Part shown: positions 48,355 through 58,343 of the stretch, piece after piece
Layout: each line of letters begins with the position of its first letter
Numbering within the stretch: position 1 is the stretch's first letter
Source: Athripsodes cinereus
Lineage: Eukaryota > Arthropoda > Insecta > Trichoptera > Leptoceridae
Length of the DNA stretch: 64,000 nucleotides
Direction of reading: 5' to 3'
NCBI GenBank assembly: GCA_947579605.1
Contig: OX388314.1
Coordinates: 17,791,982 to 17,855,981 of the forward strand
Position numbers and translations under genes: made by a program
Notes under the pieces: model-generated
Database searches by the model: none
Told to the model about the DNA's origin: nothing
What the model saw: only the letters and a program-made list of their open reading frames with translations

Positions 48355-48715
48355 ATTGGCATAATATTTTATTGTGTTTGATGATTGTTGATTTTTGTTT
48401 AGTAAATAGGAAAAAAAAATGGTATTGTGTGAAATCGTGCTTTTTATGTTGTTTGAGTGATATATATTATATAGTGTACGTGTGAATACGGATTCCACTG
48501 CCTCAGAACAGATTAAAAATCTAGTGAGGCAGTGTAATTTCTTCACTGCATTGGAATGGAATATTTACGTGATTAATGTTGTTGCTTTGTTTTATTTGTT
48601 GTATTTTTTTTTTTATATATTTATAAAGTTTGTTCCATTTGTTGTGAGGAAATAAATTTATTTCATTCATTCATTTCATTCATTCATTCATTTCATTCAT
48701 TCATTCATTTCATTA
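48355..48715 (+). repeat. LINE 3' UTR with (TTCAT)n tail
   Basis: A short UTR with an aataaa at about 48650, followed by ttcattcattcatttcattc-type repeats up to about 48714. A short-repeat 3' terminus of this sort is characteristic of the CR1/L2-like LINEs and marks the 3' end of the insertion. Confidence 0.75.
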
Positions 48716-49274
48716 TAATTACTGTCTTTGTTTACAATGAGAAATTTCTAACGTGTTTATTTTAATAAAATATTGTATGTACTTCACAGAAATATGTTTG
48801 TTTAAAGAATTTAATATTTATTGAACTAATATTGGATCATAATATTGTAAATGTTAGCAGTTTTCTAACAAAAGCTGAAAGGCGTTTTCCTCATCAAATA
48901 TTCAAAGTTAGCAAAATACTATCATAAAAAGAAGAGATTGATGGATGATACTAATTTTGATAAATTGTAAGAAACTGTTAGACACGCTTCAATTTGTGAT
49001 GATTATTCAAAACACCAGACAGAATAATCTGATAAATAACAAATTTCAACGGAATTCAAGGCAAAGAAGGAAATACAACGAATCCCAAGATAGTAGGTAC
49101 GTAGATAGGCAAATGATCGAGTATCACGACTGAGACATATGAAATTAAATACGATAGCGAGTAAATAAAAATTTAGGCAACCAAATATTTGGTGTATCAT
49201 TATATTTTCATACAGTTTGTAGAAATGAATATTGAGTTTACACAATTTTAGTGTTACTAAATATCACCTAAATG
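48716..49274. other. Non-coding spacer between two LINEs
   Basis: AT-rich and without a gene. Chance ORFs only. Confidence 0.6.
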
Positions 49275-49281
49275 AACCTAA

Positions 49282-49283
<2 letters not shown>

Positions 49284-49312
<29 letters not shown>

Positions 49313-49398
49313 CCTTCATTTATGGCATAGCATCCTACGAGGATGATTTGTGCCAAAAACAGTCTCAAGGTATAGTTAAATAGTCAAGAAGATAGTCA
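49284..49398 (-). terminator. LINE 3' UTR and poly(A) tail
   Basis: On the minus strand, after the ORF2 stop, the UTR ends ggcacaaatcatcctcgtag gatgctatgccataaatgaa gga and then an A-run of about 25-29. The gcaca/atgc-type stem (catcctcgtaggatg) could be the 3' structure recognised by the reverse transcriptase. Confidence 0.75.
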
Positions 49399-52300
49399 TC
49401 ACAGAATAATAAAATTGGCTTTCATTGATTTGAGAAGGGACAAATGGATTGATTCGGATGTCATACTCAGCAATGATTCAATATTCAAAGGAAATTGGCA
49501 ATCGTTCTGAAGAGCATCAACGAAAATATCATATGCATCCCTGATAGGGCACCCCAGGAAAACATGGTCAAGCGTCTCCTCGTCCAGGCCGCACTCGCAG
49601 TATGGGCTTTCAACAAGTTGGATTTTAAAAAGATGAGCGTCCAGTCTACAGTGTCCAAATCGCATTCGACATATGGCAGTAATTTCAGATCTGTTGAATT
49701 TCGATTTGTGGAACCAAGGTTTTCTTGCGATTTGGACCTGGATCGACCTATATCTTTTTCCTTTTATGAGTGATACGTCCATCCACAATTCACTCCACTT
49801 TTTACGAGCATCAGCTTCTACGGTTCGCTTTATGTCATCGTCTGGAAGGATGAAATCTTCCATCGTTGTTCCGAGGGTGCAAGCAGTTTTAGCCAATTCA
49901 TCGACAGATTCGTTGTGGCGGATACCACAATGTGCCGGAATCCATGCGATAATGGTATCTTGATTGGATAAGGATCGATAGTACATAAGGTTTCTAATGC
50001 GCATAATATTCGGATTATCACTGAGAGTCGAAGAAGGGGACATAAGAGTTTGAACAAGAGACAGAGAGTCAGTAAAAATGACGCATTTCATGATATTATG
50101 CGTATTTGATAGACACAAGGCTTCAATTATTGCAGCGCATTCCGCCGTGAAAACTGATTTAGATGTCAATTTCAATTGAGAGGAAATATTTAGAGAAGGT
50201 ATGAGGGCTGCAGCTCCAGTGCTTTCACTTGCAGAAAGCTTTGAACCATCTGTAAATATCGTTACGTGATTAGGCCACTTGTCGGCCACTATGGAAAGAA
50301 AATTTCGATTCATGCATTCTTCAGATAATTTAGTATATTTGTTCAAACCTATGTTATCAATCACATTAGGCATAAATTGTAGAAGTTCAAATGCGGAATC
50401 GTAAAAAGGTGAAGGGAACGGAAACTGTTTTATGTTGAATGAAACATTATATTTATTTATACTATTGCATAGGTGAGGAGTAGGCTTATTAGACCAGTAT
50501 CTGTTTGTTTCGTAGAGAGTTTTCAGAATATGAAGGCTTTTCAGAAGAGGATGATTGGAGTATTTAAGTCTTTTTAGAATAAAAGTGTCTGATAAGTATT
50601 GTCTTCTGAGTGGAAGTGGCATATCCACGCACTCTACTTGAAGCGAGTTAATAGGAGTGGACTGCATGGCTCCGACTATTAGTCTGAGGGATTTGGATTG
50701 AATTCTCTCCAACTTAGTTTCCAAATATTTCGGAAGTAGGCAAAAGAGGAAGCTCGCGTAATCCAAGTGACAACGAACAAGTGCATTGTAAATATTCTTC
50801 ATAGAGGTGGGATGACTACCCCAAGATACACCAGTGATCGCCCTCAGTAAATTTATAGAGTTCTCGCATTTTTCTGCAACATGGTTAATTTGGGATCTCC
50901 AACATAGTTTTCGTTCCATATGTAGACCCAAAAATTTGAGTTCATTCACTTGGGGGATTGGTGTTCCATCCACATCAAGGGAAACGGAGGGAATGTTGTG
51001 TTTTCTTGAAAATAGAATAGATTTGGATTTGGAAGCAGAAATACAGAAAGAATTTTTATTCATCCAATTGTTAATGTTCTCCAAAGCTGTTTGTATTAGA
51101 GCAACTGCCCTATCGATATTTTTGTTTGCTGCATAGAGGGCCAGATCGTCTGCGTATTGAATTATTTTAACGCCACTAGGAAGGACTTGATCCAAGTCAG
51201 AGCAATAAATATTAAAAAGCACTGGGCTTAAAACAGAACCTTGCGGGAGACCCTTCCATACTTTTCTACGAGTGCCCCCAAGACCGTCATCGATGACTAT
51301 TTCTCTGTCAGAGAACATGTTGTATATTATATTGCAAAATGGGAGAGGAAGATTAATATTTATGAGTTTTTGGTAAAGTGTGGAAATACATACGTTGTCA
51401 AAAGCTGAATTTATGTCCAAGAAAACGGCTGCTACGTGTTCTTTATTAGTAAAGGCAATATTTATGTCTATGATGAGTATACTAAGATTATCTGCACATG
51501 AAAGTGATCTTCTGAAACCAAATTGACTTACAGAGAGCAAACAATTATGCTCTATATACCAGACCAACCTATTTTTAATCAGATGTTCAAAGAGTTTTAG
51601 TGCACAGGAGGACATAGCTATTGGTCGGTAAGAAGAGCCCGAATTGGGATCTTTACCTTGTTTTAATATTGGTAATATCAAATGCTGCTTCCACGGTGTT
51701 GGAATTGTTCCTAAACAAAATATTTCGTTTAGAAATCCAAGAAAGATATCAAGAAAATGCTTTGGGAATTTTTGGAAAAATGTGTAAGGTACTTTATCAG
51801 TACCAGGAGAACTATTAGGTTTTAACAAGTGAAGGCAAGTTTGAAGCTCGTTGAGTGAGAATGGAGAAGTTAAATTATCGGTGTTATTATTTGGTATTGA
51901 CACAATAGGTGGGTCTTTGACAGGGACGTGAGAAGGGGCCAATTTATCAACAAAGTTTGGAAGCCATGCTGATCTAGATCCGCATACTTTAGGAGGAATT
52001 AGAGATCCTTTGAATCTCCTGATCATCTGCCATACGATTGTTGAAGGTGTATGGGGAGATAAATTGGAACAAAAGGTCTGCCATCCTTTGCGCTTCTTCA
52101 GTCTTAATACTTTTTTAACTTTGGCTTGTATGGCTTTAGCTTGGAGGAAGGTGTGCATGCTAAAATTTTTTCGTAATTGATGCATAGCTTGTCTTCTCTC
52201 GTTTATCAGATTAGAACATTCATCATCCCACCAGGGAGCATTTTTTGCTCGCTTGTGGTTAGTTTTAAGAGGCATACTACTGTCTGCCGCTTTATATATT

Positions 52301-53332
52301 TCGTCTGTTATATATTTGTACTTAGTATCTATACAATTCGATTGAGATAAACGAGATTCAAGAGTTGATGAACATAAATCCAGCTTTTTCTGGTAAACAT
52401 CCCAGTTAGCCTTACGGGTGTTATAAAGAATTCTTGTGATTGGGATGTTCCTTATTGGTTTTGTGAGTAGAGTCATAAATATTGGATAGTGATCGCTTGA
52501 ACAAGCGTCTTCCGAAATACGCCAGACGATAGAGGGGAATAAATCACTTGTGCATATACTCAAATCAATAGCACTGAGGTTTTGGGATGGAGAGGTTATT
52601 CTAGTAGGCGAACCATCGTTTATGATGCACAAATTGTGTTTATCCAAAAAGGAGAGGACACAATTTCCAGATCTGTCTGTTATTGAGCATCCCCAAGATG
52701 AGGAGTGGGCATTGAGATCTCCTAGAATCAGGAAACTAGATGGGAGGAGAGGAATGATAGAATCGAAATAGGAGATGTCGAAGCCAGAATTTGGGGGAAT
52801 ATATACAGCAGGGCTACTCTTGACACAATCTAAAAAGATCTTAATCTAGTCTTGATCTTGATCATACGACGCACGAAGTGACTATTGGCCAAAAATACAC
52901 GCAAACCGATCGCGCGTTAGCGGTAACGCGGTGTTTTTGACCATAATCCCTTCGTGCGTCGTATGATCAAGATCAAGACTAGATTAAGATCGTGTTTAGT
53001 TTTGTCAAGAGTAACCCTGCAGATACGAAGCCAATGTCGTTAATTTTGACTGCTACTATTTCCAGAAAAGGATTGTGAGGAAGTGATATAATAGAAAAGG
53101 GAATTGAGCTGTTGATAATCACAGCAGCACCGCCACCGCAACCCACAGAACGATCTGCCCTTATACAGCTATATCCTGGGATTTTAAAGGTATAATGTGG
53201 TTGTAACCAAGTCTCACTTATTGCAGCTAAGTCTATGGAATTTTGGTTTAATAATGTGATTATTTCATGTTTATTAGAGACTGCGCTACGAGCATTCCAT
53301 TGCAGAAGGTTAACTGGTGTCTGATTACTCAT
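49399..53332 (-). pseudogene. LINE ORF2 (endonuclease, RT, RNase H), interrupted by a MITE
   Basis: ORF2 starts at ATG 53332, overlapping the ORF1 stop, with an endonuclease N-terminus (LLQWNARS, ISETWLQ, then ending near IGFVSA at about 53020). A hairpin MITE follows. On its other side the frame resumes (VYIPPNSG, GDLNAHSSSW, SDHYPI) and runs 1082+ codons to 49399. Motifs in that part: RT YRPIAMSS, GFRRSLSCADN, FLDINSAFDNV, GLPQGSVLSPVLF and YADDLALY (about 497); RNase H FTDGS (about 800), TAECAAIIEAL, FTDSLS and WIPAHCG; and a C-terminal CCHC-like CECGLDEETLDHVFLGCP (about 1019). Without the insert the frame is continuous, about 1240 codons. As it stands it makes no full protein. Confidence 0.88.
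52811..53017. mobile_element. Hairpin MITE, about 207 bp, inserted in LINE ORF2
   Basis: The two arms, from (c)agggctactcttgaca to the centre, are reverse complements over nearly all their length (for example gatcttaatctagtcttgat and catacgacgcacgaag), closing on a CGCGTTA-gcgg-TAACGCG hairpin near 52913-52930. It interrupts the endonuclease codon series. Host sequence rejoins exactly if the insert and one duplicated TGC (2-4 bp, boundary ambiguous) are removed. No coding capacity. The short duplication excludes hAT-type and mariner-type insertion; the superfamily is unresolved (3-bp duplications occur in PIF/Harbinger, CACTA-like and Zator groups). Confidence 0.85.
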
Positions 53333-54656
53333 TGCCGTTATTGTTTGAAATTAAATTTAATAAATTCGTTAAGGAAGGAAAAATTTCTGTATTCAGTGTA
53401 TTCTCAGAGTTGGATATCAGCATTGTTAATATTTGGACGAGCAAATTTATAATAATATGGGGTTCAGTACTTGTTGGAGTATTTTTGGTAGAAGAAAGAG
53501 TAGGTGGGGTTGAAGATGAGATTGAAGATGAGCTTGCATTCAAAGCACAACCATTTTGGGGATTCGATGGTTGTCCGTTTGTATAAGATAGAAGGCCATC
53601 GATCATCTTTTTGTCTAAGTTTTGCTTAAACGCAGAAGGCCGAGGGGTAGTTGTAGTTTTAGTGTCAGCTGAAGCTACTTTTGTGGAATTTCTTGTCACA
53701 TTGCTATACAAGTTACTGCGTTTTGGGATTATTTTTGCTGCGTAAGAGAAGGAGACATTTTCATCAGCCATGGTCTTCTTTATTTCTTTTTGTCGGAGAA
53801 ATTCTGGACACGAATTGCTGGTGGCTACATGAGAACCTTTGCAGTTAACGCAGTTTGGTGTAGATTCTTTTAAAGGACAATCTGTTTCTAAATGAGTATT
53901 ACCACACCTTGCACATCTGGCGGTCGATGTACATCTAGCCTTAGTATGTCCATACCTCAGGCAATTGTGGCACATGTAGCTTGGGTATATGTACTGTTCA
54001 ACTCTCAAAGAATTGTAAAACAAAAAGACGCGCTCTGGCAAAGATTGACCCTCAAACGTTAATAAGATCGTTGTGGAAGGTTTCCATTCTGACGAGTCAG
54101 AGGTAGTGACTTTTCGGTTGAGCCTACGCAGTTTGACAACTTTGCCAAAAGGAGAAGGTACAACGATGTTTTGCAAAATATCCTCATCTGTAAGTTCAAG
54201 ACGGACACCGCGGACGATACCTAGTTTGTGTAGCTTATAGTTTGGAATAAATGCTTTTAAGTGATTTTCAGTGATGATCTTATTCGATAGAAAGTTATTT
54301 GCATTCTGTGGGGAGTTGAAGGTAATGACGATTTTCGTTCTACTATCTGAACGCACGCCTCCGGGAACAATGCCGGTTATATTTCCCTTCGCGCATATTT
54401 CCCCGATAAACATGGGATGAATAGGTTTGCCGCCCATCTCATTCTCTACTACTACTAGGTATGGAGACTGAGACGTAATAGAATACATATTGGAAGAGTT
54501 TGAATTGGCTTTGTTGGTCGCAGAATGCAGGGAGATATCATCTAAAGATAATGGCTTATTTTTGGAATCTTCAGCGAGATTACAGGCATCGATCGATTCA
54601 AATCTTCCGCGTTTTCGGTTAACACCCCCGGTGTCCGGGGGCTCTGTTTCATTCAT
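53325..54656 (-). CDS. LINE ORF1, gag-like RNA-binding protein
   Basis: 443 codons, ATG at 54656, complete. The N-terminal ~90 residues are polar and likely disordered. A central part (about 95-215) has the RRM-like alternation of strands and helices seen in LINE ORF1 proteins (KIVITFNSPQNA, GVRLELTDEDIL, VVKLRRLNRK, TTILLTFEG). Three zinc knuckles follow: CHNCLRYGHTKARC (about 228), CARCGNTHLETDC (about 246) and CVNCKGSHVATSNSC (about 266). The C-terminal ~150 residues are Ser/Thr/Asn-rich. Role: binds LINE RNA into a ribonucleoprotein. Its stop overlaps the ORF2 start (ATGAGTAA), suggesting termination-reinitiation. Confidence 0.88.
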   Translation of the reverse strand: MNETEPPDTGGVNRKRGRFESIDACNLAEDSKNKPLSLDDISLHSATNKANSNSSNMYSITSQSPYLVVVENEMGGKPIHPMFIGEICAKGNITGIVPGGVRSDSRTKIVITFNSPQNANNFLSNKIITENHLKAFIPNYKLHKLGIVRGVRLELTDEDILQNIVVPSPFGKVVKLRRLNRKVTTSDSSEWKPSTTILLTFEGQSLPERVFLFYNSLRVEQYIYPSYMCHNCLRYGHTKARCTSTARCARCGNTHLETDCPLKESTPNCVNCKGSHVATSNSCPEFLRQKEIKKTMADENVSFSYAAKIIPKRSNLYSNVTRNSTKVASADTKTTTTPRPSAFKQNLDKKMIDGLLSYTNGQPSNPQNGCALNASSSSISSSTPPTLSSTKNTPTSTEPHIIINLLVQILTMLISNSENTLNTEIFPSLTNLLNLISNNNGNE

Positions 54657-55127
54657 CCTTAATAGTTTATTTTAACTCAGTGTATAAAACGATAATATAA
54701 GAAAAGAAAAAATCCAGAGAAAAATCAAACAGAATTTGCAATCAAAATGCAAAAATAACAAAAAATATAAAAATTATGTATATCGTACAAATTTTATTGA
54801 ATCTGTTTGACCGCACCGCGGTTCAATGACCTCTAAATAGGCGAACGCAGGCGCTCGCCGCTCTCGGTTGGTAAACAAACAATTATATTTCACGATATAA
54901 ATGAAAAAATTAACAAAATAAATTTATTAATAATAATTAAGCACGGAACTCGTACTGTTAGTATAGTTAGTACTAAGAAGAAAAGAAAAGAAGAAAAAAA
55001 TATGTTAAACTTATGTTAGTTTCAAAGTAATTATGTTATTATAATAAATCAAAATTTTATCTGAATGTTGTATCGTCGACACGTCCGCCTTCCACAGTGC
55101 TCCGATGCGAAAAAAAAAAAAAAAAAC
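54657..55127 (-). promoter_or_regulatory. LINE 5' UTR / internal promoter region
   Basis: About 470 bp between the target duplication and ORF1. On the minus strand it begins G, then 17 T, then cgcatcggagcactgtgg. A GC-rich block (near 54815-54870, cgctcgccgctctcggttgg inverse) may hold promoter elements. LINEs of this group usually carry an internal pol II promoter at the 5' end; no specific initiator can be identified. Confidence 0.6.
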
Positions 55128-55140
55128 AACCTAACCTTTT

Positions 55141-55285
55141 GGTTTCGTTAGAAAATACATTTCTGGCTAGATCATATTTCGAGAATGTCCAGTTAGGTGG
55201 ACAAACAGTTAAAACAATAGTTTATATAGAAATAATAACATAACAAAATATAAATGGACATTTTTCAAATTCGAGCTTTTATCTT
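55141..55285. other. Short non-coding spacer
   Basis: Immediately outside the right-hand target duplication. No feature seen. Confidence 0.5.
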
Positions 55286-55425
55286 ATGGGTTAGTTGGAA
55301 GATATCGCGTTTCTGCGAGAAACTCGCCCATTGCACAAATTCATTTGTCTGGTTTAAGTTCTAGAATGTTTATATTTTAATAATTTTTGTTTTTTGTGCA
55401 ATAAAGATTTTATTATTATTATCTT
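55286..55425 (+). repeat. SINE-C copy
   Basis: gggttagttggaagatatcg cgtttctgcgagaaactcgc ccattgcaca ... gtgcaataaagattttatta matches 15937-16067 along its full length, with a longer AT-rich middle. Ends in (TTA)n. Confidence 0.8.
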
Positions 55426-55497
55426 GTACGTATTTTAGGTACATAAACAACGCAACAAACATATGTTCATGTAATACTCAGATCCAAAACAATTTGA

Positions 55498-55595
55498 AAA
55501 GGTAATTTTCCTATTTGCCTTGGTCGGTAATCAAACCCGCGATCAAGTGAATCAAAGGTAATAACGTTGCCTCTGCACATCACCGGCTGTCAATA
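55498..55595 (-). repeat. tRNA-like SINE fragment
   Basis: The minus strand reads gccggtgatgtgcagaggca acg (A-box-like), then gcgggtttgattaccgacca (B-box-like). Order and spacing are those of a tRNA-derived head. No body or tail was assigned. Confidence 0.45.
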
Positions 55596-55599
55596 AATT

Positions 55600-56570
55600 G
55601 ATTTCTTTTTCACAGCTTACAGAACTTATGATAGCAATTAAAAAGATAAAAATGAAATAATAAGTGAAATAGGTAAGTGCCTATATATTATTAAGGTATG
55701 TGTCTTTTAATGGAACGATGAAGAGCGGAAAGCGAAAAAAACGATTTTTACTTCATCTAAATGGTAAATAAACCAATTAGATAGATAGAAAATAATAAAA
55801 TCTATCAAATCATAATAATTTTCAACATGATTCTTATAAATATTCAATACATAATAAAATAAGCCATAAACAATTGGAATAGAAATAAAATACACTCGGT
55901 AACAATGTCATAAAAATATACATTTCTGAAACTGAAATTGTTTTGTTATATTCAATATTGAAACATCCAATTGAAAGGCATAAATCTTTCAGAAAAGAGC
56001 GGTATACAATACCTATACAAGATAATGTTATATTGGAAATATCAGCTTCCGTAACGAAATGCAAATAAAAATAATGTATACCTAGGTTAGTTATTTATTG
56101 TACACAGGATAAAGTTTTTCAAGATATTTTATCTTGAGAAAATATTTCCAAGAAGATATATGTACATTGTACACATAATAGTTGTAAGTATCTCAAGGAA
56201 AGCCTTCTGCTTTCTCATCAAGTTTGCTTTATTCCTACAGTTTTATTTTGAAATATTTATGACGGTGTAATTTTTTCGCAATCGGAAGATACTTACACCC
56301 TTTTGCGAACATATCTCAAAGTAATGTACTCCTTTCTTTACATAAACATCCTTATAAGTGTCTGGTTATAGGTATATACATATATATAGAATTGCTGTCA
56401 CTTCTGAGATTTATATATTTATTTAATTTAAATTAATATTACAATTTCTTATGTTAAAAAAAATCAACAAGAAACGCACCAAAAATATGGGTTGATTGTA
56501 AGAACCCTTTCACGACCAAATCAAAAGCACACGTTTTCTTTTGTTTTATGGGAACCAAAAAACTATTTTA
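55600..56570. other. AT-rich non-coding stretch
   Basis: Nothing supported; ORFs at 55707-56064 are AT-driven. Confidence 0.55.
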
Positions 56571-56832
56571 AGTTTTACTGTATTCATTAATAATGGTAAC
56601 CTGGTTTCGACTTTGTAAGTTACCGTTACCAAAACTTTGTAAGTCGGTTTGACTTTGTAAGTAGAAACCAGTTGAATACAGTAAAACTTGAAACAGTTTG
56701 CTTTCATAAATCAATATGGAGTTTTACAAAATAAGTCGGTTTGACTATGACTTTGTAAGTCGAAACCAGGTGAATACAGTAAAACTTGAAACAGTTTACT
56801 TCTACAAATCAATGTGGAGTTTTACAAAATAA
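56571..56832. repeat. 98-bp direct repeat plus inverted half copy
   Basis: A unit beginning gactttgtaagt.gaaacca and running to ggagttttacaaaata occurs at 56651 and 56749 (period 98). A partial inverted copy lies at 56571-56622 (agttttactgtattcatt ... tggtttcgactttgtaag). Transcripts could fold into a long stem. No coding sequence; probably a fold-back transposable element remnant. Confidence 0.75.
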
Positions 56833-56861
56833 ACGTCAAATCAACAAATGTAATGCTTTCT

Positions 56862-56998
56862 TCTACATACTATACGTTTTATAATCGAGAGAGACGTTTT
56901 TCGTCTTGTAAGGACATTGTCAATATACCGAGTCGATTGACCATGCCCTTACAAGTCGAAAGACGTCTCTATCGACAATAAAACATAAAGTAGAAGAT
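56862..56998. mobile_element. Fold-back MITE, about 135 bp
   Basis: Left arm: tcttctacatactatacgtt ttataatcgagagagacgtt then tcgtcttgtaaggacat. Right arm: reverse complement with a few mismatches, ending cataaagtagaaga. The whole element is close to one hairpin with a short loop around accgagtcgattg. No target duplication could be fixed because the flanks are T/A-rich. Confidence 0.7.
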
Positions 56999-57127
56999 TT
57001 TTTTTTTAATTTCGTTATGGAATTCTACTACCTAAACACTGACACAGTAAATATATACCTTTCAATAAATATAATGGATTTCGAATTTTGTTTAGCAACA
57101 AACTCACCATTTTTTTTTCTTGAAAAT

Positions 57128-57186
57128 ATATATCTGGGAAATAAAAATAATGAAAAATATAAACCCAAATACAACCTTATTTGTAT
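57128..57186 (-). repeat. SINE-B tail fragment
   Basis: The minus strand reads ataaggttgtatttgggttt ata then cccagatata, matching the 3' body of SINE-B at about 10421-10456. The head is missing. Confidence 0.55.
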
Positions 57187-57189
57187 GTG

Positions 57190-58195
57190 ATATTGTTCCC
57201 ATTCACATTTTATATGTTTTTCTTACCTTACGTGTCTATATTTGAAGGTTTTTTTAGTTAAAGCGATCTGATAAATCTATACCTACACATATTGGTTTTA
57301 AAATTAATAGTTGTATTTAACCTGTATATTATTTTATTAAAATCAATATCGATACTGTCACAGTTCCTAACCAATCACAGTGATTTAAGAGTTCTCCATA
57401 ACATGTCAATAAAGTTACCTTTATGTATAAATAATGTAAAGGAAAGGTCTAGTCTAACAATTTAGTTTGATCACACTCTTTAGGGACAAGTTATCACTTT
57501 TAATGAGATATTTGAACCCGTGTAAAATGTATATAGATCAATATATCCACTGTCCAGTTCCATAAATCAACAAGTCAAAATATCTTATTTTAGAAAAATC
57601 GACATTTTTGTAATTTTGGTAAATTTATATTATGCTTTAAGAAACACTACAGAAATTGAAATATAGATACCATATAATAATCGCATTGTAAGAGGAATTT
57701 GTCATTGTGTTGTTCAGTGGTTAAACAGTTCGTAATATTTATTTCTGGAATTGAAAATAGGTACCTACTTATTTTTTTTCATAAACTTAATATTTAATAT
57801 ATATAACGAGCCGTGTATTTTTTTATGGTTATTTTTGTTTGTGGAATTGATAGAGTGGAGTTGATTAGATGTATAATGTACCAATTAAATCAAGATTTTC
57901 TGAAATTTCGACTTGTTGAGTTGTGGACCTGGACAGTCGATATGAGTAGTTCTTCTAAATTAATTATTCTAAGTTTATAAATAATTTGTGTGGCCATCTA
58001 ATATTTATACTTCAACAATACAGAAGTTACTTAAATATGGAAGTTTTTATACACCTATGCATATTATTTTTTTTGCAAATCCACTTTAATAAAATTAAAT
58101 ATGTATGCAGAAAATAATGTTACCTCAACAACGTAATTTACTCTTTTATAATGAAGTCTTGACTACTGAGCCTTTGACGTGAAGAAAATTGACAG
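57190..58195. other. AT-rich non-coding stretch
   Basis: Nothing recognised. Confidence 0.55.
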
Positions 58196-58208
58196 ATGAA
58201 GAAAGAAA

Positions 58209-58333
58209 TGTCTTGAATGTCTTGATTTTATATTGGCACGGAGAGGACAGTTTTCATGTTTCTTACATGCAGTTGATTTGCTGGCTACCCCACTTGTGGG
58301 ATGTGCCGTGATTGTATAATAATAATAATAATA
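58209..58333 (+). repeat. SINE-A copy, 5'-truncated, (TAA)n tail
   Basis: tgtcttgaatgtcttgattt ... gccgtgattgtataataata: the 3' three quarters of SINE-A with a TAA repeat tail. AAGAAAGAAA at 58199-58208 and 58334-58343 is a 10-bp target duplication. Confidence 0.82.
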
Positions 58334-58343
58334 AAGAAAGAAA

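Larger units (their letters stand above)
45145..48715 (+). mobile_element. CR1/Jockey-group LINE, 5'-truncated, about 3.6 kb
   Basis: It contains the end of ORF1 (zinc knuckle), an apurinic-type endonuclease, a reverse transcriptase and a 3' UTR ending in (TTCAT)n. No RNase H is visible. A microsatellite 3' tail in place of poly(A), plus endonuclease and RT without RNase H, fits the CR1/L2/Jockey group. Endonuclease and RT are in different frames because of one small indel near 46690. The 5' side is cut off within ORF1. A clear target duplication was not found. Confidence 0.8.
49288..55127 (-). mobile_element. I-group LINE, near full length (5.8 kb), 13-bp TSD
   Basis: Complete layout on the minus strand: 5' UTR (55127-54657), ORF1 (54656-53325), ORF2 (from 53332 to 49399, interrupted by a MITE), 3' UTR and poly(A) (T-run at 49284-49312). 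AACCTAACCTTTT flanks it at 49275-49287 and 55128-55140, a perfect 13-bp target duplication. ORF2 has endonuclease, RT and RNase H, and ORF1 has three zinc knuckles, which together place it in the I/R1/LOA group, most likely I-like. The long frames and exact duplication argue for recent activity; the MITE is the only clear lesion seen. Confidence 0.9.

Noticed and set aside
49275..49287. CCTAACC as telomere-like repeat
   Set aside because: Only one and a half units; explained as target-site duplication of the LINE.
49495..49963. Plus-strand ORFs of 92 and 96 codons at 49.5-49.96 kb
   Set aside because: Antisense shadows of ORF2 RNase H and C-terminal region of the I-group LINE.
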